Source: an uncultured Eubacteriales bacterium
GTDB taxonomy: Bacteria; Bacillota; Clostridia; Oscillospirales; Acutalibacteraceae
DNA length: 11,072 bases
Assembly (NCBI GenBank): GCA_900321905.1
Contig: ONXZ01000026.1
Location: forward strand, 1 to 11,072
Direction of reading: 5' to 3'
Both the position numbers and the translations under genes were made by a program. The notes below the pieces were generated by a model. It saw only the letters and a list, made by a program, of their open reading frames with translations, was not told where the DNA came from and did not search any database. Shown here in pieces: positions 1 through 5,209 of the stretch (the stretch's first letter is position 1; every line of letters begins with the position of its first letter).

Positions 1-555
1 AGGCACGCCGCCAACAATTGAGTTTGCAGGCACGTCTTTTGTTACAACTGCGCCTGCGGCAATAATACTGTTTTCGCCAACAGTGACGCCGCCTGAGATA
101 ACTGCACCTGAGCATATCCAGCAGTTATCTTTAATAACTATCGGCTTTGCGTATTCCAAATCGTGCGTGCCGTCGGGGTAATCCCTGATAATTCTTTCCT
201 CCGCAAGATATGGGTGCATAGGCGTTGCAAGCGTAACGTTTGCGCCAATCCACACAAAATCGCCGAGCGTTATTGGCGCAACATCAAGAAAAATGCAGTT
301 GTAGTTTACAAAGCAGTTTTTGCCCACATAAATATTGCGTCCGTATTCGCAGTAGAGCGGCGGAAAAACCACAAGGTCATTGCCGACAGAGGAAGGTATC
401 AGCTTTGCGAGAAGCTTATCCTTCTTTTTCATTTTGCGAAGCGGCGTTCTGTTAAATTCATCGCACAGGAGCAAGCCCTGCATATGCGGTTTTTCAAGCT
501 CGGCGCTGTCCGCGTTATAGAGTCTGCCGCTTGTCATACGTTCACACTCGGTCAT
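1..555 (-). CDS. Maltose/galactoside-type sugar O-acetyltransferase (partial, 3' end missing)
   Basis: Likely transfers an acetyl group from acetyl-CoA to a sugar hydroxyl, as a cytosolic trimer of left-handed beta-helices; the true substrate cannot be read from sequence. The visible 185 residues begin MTECERMTSGRLYNADSAEL, the usual N-terminal cap of the MAT/GAT family. They continue through hexapeptide-repeat turns (about 73-110 and 137-182) and include the T-P-M-H-P segment whose His114 matches the catalytic His of LacA. The frame runs off the left edge at G-G-V-P, so only roughly 10-20 C-terminal residues should be missing. The ATG at 555 has GGAG 8 bases upstream (plus-strand 564-567) and a promoter at 586-614. 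Slightly odd: W-I-C-S-G at 146-150, where Gly or Ala is common. It is transcribed divergently from the DUF3990 gene. The family call is firm, the substrate open. Confidence 0.93.
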   Translation of the reverse strand, partial: MTECERMTSGRLYNADSAELEKPHMQGLLLCDEFNRTPLRKMKKKDKLLAKLIPSSVGNDLVVFPPLYCEYGRNIYVGKNCFVNYNCIFLDVAPITLGDFVWIGANVTLATPMHPYLAEERIIRDYPDGTHDLEYAKPIVIKDNCWICSGAVISGGVTVGENSIIAAGAVVTKDVPANSIVGGVP

Positions 556-585
556 ATTGTGTTCTCCAATCAGATTGCTATTTAG

Positions 586-614
586 ATAATATCACATAAC
601 ACGGGGATATTCAA
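586..614 (-). promoter_or_regulatory. Sigma-A promoter for the O-acetyltransferase
   Basis: On the minus strand, -35 TTGAAT (614-609) is followed after exactly 17 bases by -10 TATTAT (591-586), with an extended -10 TGA directly before it. Transcription should start near 579, giving a short leader that carries the GGAG site. The call rests on consensus match and position only. Confidence 0.7.
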
Positions 615-635
615 TACTAAAATCGGCAGTGCGTC

Positions 636-664
636 TTGCCGCTGCGCATTTAATATGATATAAT
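636..664 (+). promoter_or_regulatory. Sigma-A promoter for the DUF3990 gene
   Basis: On the plus strand, -35 TTGCCG (636-641), a 17-base spacer and a perfect -10 TATAAT (659-664) with an extended -10 TGA (656-658). The predicted start is near 671, about 26 bases before the preferred GTG start codon. Its -35 lies 21 bases from the -35 of the divergent promoter, so one regulator bound between 615 and 635 could influence both genes. No clear operator palindrome was seen there. Confidence 0.72.
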
Positions 665-681
665 CAGAATATAATTGCGGC

Positions 682-687
682 AAGGAG
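682..687 (+). promoter_or_regulatory. Ribosome binding site AAGGAG that decides the DUF3990 start
   Basis: AAGGAG abuts the first in-frame ATG (688) with no spacer, which makes that ATG a poor start. The in-frame GTG at 697 sits at 9 bases, a normal distance. The ATG at 703 sits at 15 bases, which is long. The GTG is therefore preferred. Confidence 0.65.
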
Positions 688-696
688 ATGAGCACG

Positions 697-1275
697 GTGA
701 AAATGGAGCTTTACCACACAAGCAGCGCGGAGATTGAATCGCCCGACGTAAATTACGGCAGGCGCAACGCTGACTTTGGCGGAGGGTTTTACCTGTCGGA
801 CAGTCTTGATTTTGTAACAAAATGGTCAAGCGAGCGAAACAACTGCGTTAACCGCTACACGCTTGATTTGACAGATTTAAAGGTTAAACGCTTTGAGCAC
901 AGCGACGAGTGGTTTGACTACATTGCAAACAACAGAGTCGGCAACAAGGACAGGTTTGGCGACTGCGATGTTATCATCGGTCCCATTGCAAACGACACGC
1001 TGTACGACACATACGGCATAATTTTCAGCGGACTGCTTACACACGTGGACGCACTAAAACTGCTTGCAGTCGGCAAAGAATACACGCAGATAAACGTAAA
1101 AACCGAAAAAGCGGCAAAGCAGTTAACCTGGGAGGGCGCGACAATACTGCAAAGCGGTGAAATCGCAAAAGCACGCGAGAGCGTGAAAGCCGAGGAAGCC
1201 GAGTTCAGAAACGCTTTTAACACCGCGCTTGAAGCGCTTGAAAACGCTGATGAAATAGACGAAATACTCGGATAA
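697..1275 (+). CDS. DUF3990 family protein (ADP-ribosyltransferase-like fold)
   Basis: A 192-residue cytosolic protein with no signal peptide or membrane segment. Numbered from the GTG at 697, the DUF3990 hallmarks appear in order: L-Y-H-T-S near residue 7, D-F-G-G-G-F-Y-L-S at 26-34, G-P-I-A-N-D-T at 95-101 and Q-I-N-V-K-T-E-K-A at 131-139. The His plus G-x-G-F-Y arrangement resembles the NAD-binding His and Tyr of PARP/rifampin-type ADP-ribosyltransferases. From memory the family is placed in that superfamily, but its target is unknown. Residues about 157-192 form an acidic, probably helical tail beyond the usual core. DUF3990 genes often sit beside small DUF3791 genes, a pair suspected to be toxin-antitoxin; none is present on either side here. 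The gene is a single transcription unit with its own promoter and terminator. Alternative starts are ATG 688 or ATG 703. The family is fairly sure; function is not established. Confidence 0.85.
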   Translation: MKMELYHTSSAEIESPDVNYGRRNADFGGGFYLSDSLDFVTKWSSERNNCVNRYTLDLTDLKVKRFEHSDEWFDYIANNRVGNKDRFGDCDVIIGPIANDTLYDTYGIIFSGLLTHVDALKLLAVGKEYTQINVKTEKAAKQLTWEGATILQSGEIAKARESVKAEEAEFRNAFNTALEALENADEIDEILG

Positions 1276-1283
1276 CGACACAG

Positions 1284-1325
1284 AAGCCTTCGCAAGGAAT
1301 ATCCTGCGAAGGCTTTTGTTTTTTC
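1284..1325 (+). terminator. Rho-independent terminator of the DUF3990 gene
   Basis: An 11-bp GC-rich stem (AAGCCTTCGCA 1284-1294 with TGCGAAGGCTT 1305-1315), extendable inward past a one-base bulge, is followed by a T-rich run at 1314-1324. It lies 9 bases after the stop codon. It also lies just beyond the end of the convergent phosphatase gene, but read on the minus strand the stem lacks a U-tract, so it should act mainly on the plus strand. Confidence 0.9.
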
Positions 1326-1337
1326 ATTTATACCATA

Positions 1338-2789
1338 TTATTCGTTGCCGTTATACCGCAGGCAGAGCATAGTCAAATCGTCAAACTGCTCCGCGTCGGA
1401 CACAAAGTCGTCAACGCTGTTTTTAACGTTTGTGAGTATGTCTTTAACCGCCGCGCCTGCGTTGATATTAAGCGCGTCCACCATTCTGTCGGTGCCGAAC
1501 TGCTCCTCGGCGGCGTTAGTTGCTTCGGGTATGCCGTCGGTGTAAAGGAACAGCGCGTCGCCCTTGCCGAGCGTGAACTCATAGTCCGAGTAAGTTACGC
1601 CCTCCATACAGCCGATAACCAAACCGTGCTTATCTTTAAGCAGTTCAAATTCTCCGCCGTTTTTGCAAATTGCAGGGTACTCGTGACCTGCGTTTGCGGC
1701 AACCACCTTGCCCGTGTCCAAATCAAGAATACCGAGCCACAGGGTTACAAACATCTCCGCCTCGTTATTCGAGCAGATTCTGTCGTTGACAAAATTGAGA
1801 ATCTCCGCAGGCGAGCCGCCCATAAGCGCTCTGTCGTTTGTAAGAATTTTTGACGCCATCATAAACAGCGCCGCAGGAACGCCCTTGCCCGAAACGTCCG
1901 CAATAATCATAGCAAGGTGCCTGTCGTCAATCAAAAAGAAGTCGTAAAAATCTCCGCCGACCTCTTTGGCGGTATACATAGCGGCGTGTATGTCAAACTC
2001 TTTTCTGCCCGGAAAGGCAGGAAAAATGTTCGGCACCATACCGTTTTGAATCTGTGTTGCCGTGTTCAGCTCGGCTTTTGCATTTGCAGACGCACGCGAA
2101 ACCTCGTCCTGGCTGAGCACCATATCGTGACCGTGCTTTGCAATATAAATTGATATAAAGTTAATGACTGTCAGGACAAGAAGCCTCGGCAGCAGTCCGT
2201 TAACAACCATACTGATTGCCGCTTTTTTCTCCTCAACGCCGAGCGCAAGGACAGATGAACGCAGCCCGTTTTGCACGTTAATCACAGTGCCGTCCGCAAG
2301 CTTGGGGAAGAAATTAAGGTCGACAATACCGTAGTACACCGTGAGTATGCTTCCCCCTGTCAGAAGCAGCACCGACAAAATTGAAATCATTGTGGTAAAG
2401 CCTTTTGAAAAGTATCTGCTTGACAAAAGAACGGGAAACGTCATTATCAGAATTACGTTGTGGTTTAGCACCGTAAAAAGCTGCGTGCACGCAAGCATCA
2501 GCATTGTGACCATAACGTATTTGAGCCAGCGCGTTCTGCCCTTGTGGATAAAGTACAGAACTATAGGTATACCAAATTCAATAAGACCGGATATTGCGAC
2601 AATGTTCATACGCAGTTTTGAAACCGTGAACACGCCGGCGGTATTGAGAATCCAGGCAATAACAAGTATAGCCATGCACCAGAGAATAACCACGAGTGAC
2701 AAGCGGTTTGAGTCATACTCATTTTGCTCAAAAACTTCCTGTGTTTCGTCAGATTCGTATACCTTGAAGTATTCTTTGATTTTGTCCAT
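1338..2789 (-). CDS. Membrane-anchored SpoIIE/RsbU-type serine phosphatase (PP2C-like)
   Basis: A 483-residue protein expected to dephosphorylate a serine phosphoprotein, typically an anti-anti-sigma factor (STAS), in response to a signal sensed at the membrane. The N-terminal half has about six hydrophobic segments (near 30-54, 61-82, 88-110, 113-127, 133-155 and 198-216), with a polar loop of about 40 residues before the last. A short helical linker follows. The catalytic domain covers about 255-480 and carries the metal-binding motifs E-V-G-G-D-F-Y-D (276-283), D-V-S-G-K-G (298-303), N-A-G-H-E-Y-P (366-372), L-Y-T-D-G (415-419) and F-D-D-L-T (469-473), so it looks active. The frame is open up to 2876, inside the upstream gene, but the ATG at 2789 has GGAG 8 bases before it and lies 22 bases after the decarboxylase stop, so it is preferred. 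No partner RsbV/RsbW-like gene is in the window. The membrane region was not assigned to a named sensor family. Confidence 0.92.
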   Translation of the reverse strand: MDKIKEYFKVYESDETQEVFEQNEYDSNRLSLVVILWCMAILVIAWILNTAGVFTVSKLRMNIVAISGLIEFGIPIVLYFIHKGRTRWLKYVMVTMLMLACTQLFTVLNHNVILIMTFPVLLSSRYFSKGFTTMISILSVLLLTGGSILTVYYGIVDLNFFPKLADGTVINVQNGLRSSVLALGVEEKKAAISMVVNGLLPRLLVLTVINFISIYIAKHGHDMVLSQDEVSRASANAKAELNTATQIQNGMVPNIFPAFPGRKEFDIHAAMYTAKEVGGDFYDFFLIDDRHLAMIIADVSGKGVPAALFMMASKILTNDRALMGGSPAEILNFVNDRICSNNEAEMFVTLWLGILDLDTGKVVAANAGHEYPAICKNGGEFELLKDKHGLVIGCMEGVTYSDYEFTLGKGDALFLYTDGIPEATNAAEEQFGTDRMVDALNINAGAAVKDILTNVKNSVDDFVSDAEQFDDLTMLCLRYNGNE

Positions 2790-2811
2790 TAAACTGTCTC
2801 CGATTTGTGGG

Positions 2812-3537
2812 TTATTTGCCTTGCTCAACTTTTTTGATGTCATCCTGCGAAGCGTTTTTGAGCGCGTATGTATCAAACTCCGCAGTTGAGGGGAACTTTA
2901 TTTCAATATTGGTTTTTCTGCTGAAGGACGCTTTACCCGACTTCAGGTCAATATCAAAAACGTGACCGCCGCAGGTTTTGTCCTCAGACACAAAATGCAG
3001 GTGCCAGCCGGGAGCGTTGATGCCGTCCATATAGTCAGGGAAGTAAATGCACACCAGGCTGCCCCTGATATTCTCAAAACAGAAGTCCTGCTGATTGTTT
3101 TCAAGTATATCTTTAAGCTCAACGTGGCGGCTGATAACGCCGTCCTCCGAACGCGCCATAACCTTGTTGAACAAGCCATCGACGCGAACGATGTGCATAC
3201 TGTTGAGGGCAAACGCCTCGTCAATCGTGATATCAAGGAACCTCTTTAAATCATCAATACTGCTGACATTTTCAAGGTCGGCTTCACCGTCCGGAAGCAT
3301 ATGGGCAACTGCGCAAAACGGCACGCCCGTCGCACTGCCGGCCTCAGAAATTGTGCCGTCCGATTTCGCCTGATAGCAGTGGCCGTCAAGCACTATCATT
3401 TCGCCATCTACATTTTCGAAAGTACCAAGCCCTATATCGCCGTGTTTTAAAAGCTCCTCAACCGTTATAACCGATTTTGTGTAGCCGAGCATAAGCGCTT
3501 GCAGGGTGGAAACCTGAAACATTTTTGAATCGTTCAT
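2812..3537 (-). CDS. budA: Alpha-acetolactate decarboxylase
   Basis: Converts (S)-2-acetolactate to (R)-acetoin and CO2 in the cytosol, drawing excess pyruvate into neutral fermentation products. The symbol alsD is equally used. The 241 residues match the family along their length: F-Q-V-S-T-L-Q-A-L-M near the start, G-D-I-G-L-G-T-F at 33-40, the conserved Arg158 in N-I-R-G-S, then P-G-W-H-L-H-F and G-G-H-V, supplying the three zinc-ligand histidines (179, 181, 192). There is no signal peptide. The ATG at 3537 has GGAG 8 bases upstream and its own promoter. The phosphatase gene follows 22 bases later on the same strand, with no terminator between, so they are co-transcribed. No acetolactate synthase (alsS) gene is adjacent, which differs from the classic alsSD arrangement. 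Identity is very likely. Confidence 0.94.
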   Translation of the reverse strand: MNDSKMFQVSTLQALMLGYTKSVITVEELLKHGDIGLGTFENVDGEMIVLDGHCYQAKSDGTISEAGSATGVPFCAVAHMLPDGEADLENVSSIDDLKRFLDITIDEAFALNSMHIVRVDGLFNKVMARSEDGVISRHVELKDILENNQQDFCFENIRGSLVCIYFPDYMDGINAPGWHLHFVSEDKTCGGHVFDIDLKSGKASFSRKTNIEIKFPSTAEFDTYALKNASQDDIKKVEQGK

Positions 3538-3566
3538 AATATCATCTCCGCAAATTTAATAATAGT

Positions 3567-3595
3567 ATTTTAGCATAAAATCAAAGAGCATTCAA
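3567..3595 (-). promoter_or_regulatory. Sigma-A promoter for the decarboxylase-phosphatase operon
   Basis: On the minus strand, -35 TTGAAT (3595-3590), a 17-base spacer and -10 TAAAAT (3572-3567) with an extended -10 TGC. The start is predicted near 3560, leaving a leader of about 23 bases containing GGAG. It uses the same -35 hexamer and spacing as the promoter at 586-614. Confidence 0.72.
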
Positions 3596-3611
3596 TATCG
3601 GCAAGCATTTT

Positions 3612-4163
3612 TCAGTAAAACCGTCTTGTCATAAGGGCGGTTTCATTGTCTTTAAGCCATTTGTTCCACCTTTTGTAGTCGGGATAAACACGCAGAACCT
3701 CGTCATAAAAGCGCTTTGAGTGATTCATCTCTTTGCGGTGACAGAGCTCGTGAACAACCACGCTGTCAATCACCTCCGGCGGAGTGAGCATAAGCAGGCA
3801 GTTAAAACTGAGGTTGCCTTTGGCGCTGCAGCTGCCCCACTTTGTTTTCTGATTGCGGATGGTTATGCGCCCAAAGTCAACGCCGACTATCGGAGCAAAG
3901 TGCTCAACCCTCTGCGGAATATAGCGCTGCGCCTCCTCGGTAAGGCTGCGGATGTCCTCATCAGTCAGCTTTTCAGCCGACAGCTGCGCAGTAGTGACTT
4001 TTTGCAAATGCTTCTCAATCCAGGCGGACTTTTCGCCAATGAATCGGTCAATGTCCGACTGCTTCATACGCATCGGAGCACGGGCAATAACCCTGCCGTC
4101 AGGCTTGACCTCAAGCGAAAGCGTCCTGCGCCTGCTCCTGATAATTTCAACACTGTAATTCAT
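3612..4163 (-). CDS. YgjP-type (DUF45/WLM-like) zinc metallopeptidase, probably leaderless
   Basis: A 183-residue cytosolic protein of the YgjP family, predicted to be a zinc-dependent gluzincin; physiological substrates are generally unknown. An N-terminal beta-rich part (S-R-R-R-T-L-S-L, K-P-D-G-R-V) leads to K-W-G-S-C at 108-112 and the zinc motif H-E-L-C-H at 138-142, with the third ligand His148 in N-H-S-K-R-F. Length and motif spacing are normal, and the protein ends with the usual W-N-K-W-L region. The ATG at 4163 matches the family N-terminus. In-frame TTG 4202 and ATG 4190 lie upstream, but neither has a Shine-Dalgarno site and both lie upstream of the predicted transcription start. 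A perfect -10 box ends 6 bases before the 4163 ATG, so transcription should start on its A. No clear terminator separates it from the downstream decarboxylase promoter. Confidence 0.88.
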   Translation of the reverse strand: MNYSVEIIRSRRRTLSLEVKPDGRVIARAPMRMKQSDIDRFIGEKSAWIEKHLQKVTTAQLSAEKLTDEDIRSLTEEAQRYIPQRVEHFAPIVGVDFGRITIRNQKTKWGSCSAKGNLSFNCLLMLTPPEVIDSVVVHELCHRKEMNHSKRFYDEVLRVYPDYKRWNKWLKDNETALMTRRFY

Positions 4164-4169
4164 AGAATC

Positions 4170-4198
4170 ATTATACCAAACATTCCGCATCTGTGCAA
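4170..4198 (-). promoter_or_regulatory. Extended -10 promoter producing a leaderless metallopeptidase mRNA
   Basis: On the minus strand, -10 TATAAT (4175-4170) preceded by extended -10 TGG, and a weak -35 TTGCAC (4198-4193) at 17 bases. Counting the final T of the -10 as position -7 places +1 at 4163, the A of the start codon. The perfect -10 and TGn motif make the promoter credible; the start site is a prediction. Confidence 0.68.
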
Positions 4199-4484
4199 AC
4201 AATTAAACAGAGTAACAAAAAAGATACGGGGCTTAGCAACCGCTTATGTGTTTGCAGTAGTGAGTAAGCACACAAAAAAAGGTTCTGTTTAAGCGGAGTA
4301 TCGTTTGATGATAAGTTTACATCAGGGGAGTTATTATCAAAACAATAACCTAACAAAAAGAATGAAAAGCCAAAAAGACAAGAATCCGGAAATGTATTTT
4401 TAATCAACAAAAAGGGCAATTTCAATACCAGTGATTGTAATTTTTTCGATTCTTAATATAACGTTGTTTTTACGCCTAACATAT
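4199..4484. other. AT-rich intergenic stretch without a supportable gene
   Basis: About 290 bases separate the metallopeptidase promoter from the terminator of the giant-protein operon. Stops are frequent. The only sizeable open frame (minus strand, TTG start near 4425, reading through the promoter at 4170-4198) has no ribosome site and no recognisable protein character. Only weak short inverted repeats occur, such as GTTATT/AATAAC near 4330-4350. No tRNA, riboswitch or mobile element was recognised. The base composition shift lies around the left edge of this stretch. Confidence 0.5.
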
Positions 4485-4524
4485 AAAAGTATCTACCACT
4501 GTGATAACAGTGGTAGATACTTTT
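4485..4524 (-). terminator. Perfect 18-bp hairpin terminator of the giant-protein operon
   Basis: AAAAGTATCTACCACTGT (4485-4502) pairs perfectly with 4507-4524 around a four-base loop (GATA on the plus strand, TATC on the minus). On the minus strand it begins at the base after the TGA stop of the WXG100-like gene and ends in TTTT. On the plus strand it ends in TTTTT, so it may stop transcription from both sides. The near-complete symmetry, including A/T flanks, is typical of a bidirectional intrinsic terminator. Confidence 0.88.
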
Positions 4525-4839
4525 TCATTTAAATACTGCGAGTTTTGAATTGTTAATATTCTGCGCTTTCCTTTTCAAATCATTATCTGTATTACTATAT
4601 CTTTTTGCAGAGTTGTTGCAAGTAGACTGAATAGAGTTAACTCTTGATTTAATATCATCAAGATTCGAGGCGACCTTGTTAAGACGGGTTGCAATATTAG
4701 CCCGTTGCCTTATTTGACCGTTCAACGATTGATTCGTGCTTGCAACCTTGTTACGTGCATTCTGGATATTCTGCTTAGCGGTATCACATTTGCCAGATAC
4801 AGATAAGACCGAAGACGGATTAATCTTGACATTTGCCAA
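4525..4839 (-). CDS. Small helical-hairpin protein, WXG100/LXG-partner-like
   Basis: A 104-residue polar protein with no signal peptide or membrane segment. It reads as two long amphipathic helices (about 8-36 and 43-85) joined at L-N-G (39-41), where WXG100 proteins carry W-x-G. Y-S-N-T-D at 81-85 fits the YxxxD/E export element found after the second helix in type VII substrates. It is rich in Asn, Ser and Lys, with no Trp. By length and layout it could be a WXG100-superfamily protein or a small partner of LXG effectors. This is inference from architecture: sequence identity to a known family was not recognised. The TTG at 4839 is the only sensible start, with AAGGAGG 9 bases upstream; the nearby ATG at 4832 is out of frame. 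It is the last gene of the operon, 34 bases after the zinc-ribbon gene and directly followed by the terminator. Confidence 0.72.
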   Translation of the reverse strand: MANVKINPSSVLSVSGKCDTAKQNIQNARNKVASTNQSLNGQIRQRANIATRLNKVASNLDDIKSRVNSIQSTCNNSAKRYSNTDNDLKRKAQNINNSKLAVFK

Positions 4840-4848
4840 TTATACACT

Positions 4849-4855
4849 CCTCCTT
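4849..4855 (-). promoter_or_regulatory. Strong ribosome binding site supporting a TTG start
   Basis: A full AAGGAGG on the minus strand (4855-4849) sits 9 bases before the TTG at 4839. This is the strongest Shine-Dalgarno site seen in the window and it serves a rare start codon. The encoded protein may therefore be made in quantity despite TTG. Confidence 0.75.
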
Positions 4856-4873
4856 AAAGAACAAAATGCGCAC

Positions 4874-5158
4874 TTAATTTCGTGGAGTTCCACAATACGG
4901 GCAAAATTTCTCGTTTCCGGGAAATTGATGTGCGCACTTTGTGCAAAATGCGACTCCTTGATTTAAAGGAGTATTATTGTTTTGTGGTTGAGCTGCAGAA
5001 GGTTGTTCAGAAACAACGTTAGGAACATGTGGTGTTTGTCTGCTTCCGGTTGACCTGTTGTCGGCATTTCGGTTATGTAAATTCAAAATCAAGTTTATTA
5101 CTCCGATTGCTATTGCAATAAACAGTAATACATAAATAATAACAAATTCAATATACAT
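4874..5158 (-). CDS. Small membrane protein with C-terminal zinc ribbon
   Basis: A 94-residue protein of unknown specific role. One hydrophobic helix spans about residues 4-26. It is followed by a His/Arg/Asn-containing stretch, a flexible Pro/Asn/Gln-rich linker (about 40-68) and a zinc ribbon with paired cysteines C72-x-x-C75 and C86-x-x-C89 (C-T-K-C ... C-P-Y-C-G-T-P). There is little charge before the helix and basic residues after it, so by the positive-inside rule the ribbon should face the cytosol. Zinc-ribbon tails of this type are common in Firmicutes membrane proteins and usually serve as protein contact modules. The ATG at 5158 has AAGGAG 6 bases upstream. It lies 51 bases after the giant gene and 34 bases before the WXG100-like gene, all on one strand, so a shared job is likely but unproven. 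Confidence 0.85.
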   Translation of the reverse strand: MYIEFVIIYVLLFIAIAIGVINLILNLHNRNADNRSTGSRQTPHVPNVVSEQPSAAQPQNNNTPLNQGVAFCTKCAHQFPGNEKFCPYCGTPRN

Positions 5159-5174
5159 AAAAAGCTCCTTTATC

Positions 5175-5202
5175 CGGCTGTCTTCGGAAACGAAGACAGC
5201 CG
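5175..5202 (-). promoter_or_regulatory. Intercistronic 12-bp hairpin between giant gene and zinc-ribbon gene
   Basis: CGGCTGTCTTCG (5175-5186) pairs perfectly with CGAAGACAGCCG (5191-5202) around a four-base loop. Read on the minus strand it lies 7 bases after the giant-gene stop. It is followed by GATAAAGGAGC and then TTTTT just before the next ATG, so there is no immediate U-tract. It is more likely an mRNA-stabilising or processing hairpin, or a partial attenuator, than a full terminator. It would let the two downstream genes be expressed at a different level from the giant gene. Confidence 0.65.
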
Positions 5203-5209
5203 TAATTAA

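Noticed and set aside
163..585. 140-residue plus-strand open frame
   Set aside because: Antisense to the O-acetyltransferase, which is clear on the minus strand and runs off the window edge.
2790..2876. N-terminal extension of the phosphatase to 2876
   Set aside because: It would overlap the decarboxylase gene by 65 bases. The ATG at 2789 has a good GGAG and normal operon spacing.
2341..2889. 182-residue plus-strand open frame
   Set aside because: Antisense to the phosphatase membrane region and the decarboxylase end. Its content mirrors the opposite strand.
3720..4292. 190-residue plus-strand open frame
   Set aside because: It lies antisense over the metallopeptidase, which has the full HExxH family signature on the minus strand. 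It has no ribosome site or family character.
4171..4425. 84-residue hydrophobic minus-strand open frame with a TTG start
   Set aside because: It has no ribosome site, it reads through the metallopeptidase promoter, and its composition is that of AT-rich intergenic DNA.
4503..4524. Long perfect palindrome at 4485-4524 considered as an IS end or att site
   Set aside because: There is no transposase, integrase or second copy. Its position directly after a stop codon and its T-runs fit an intrinsic terminator.
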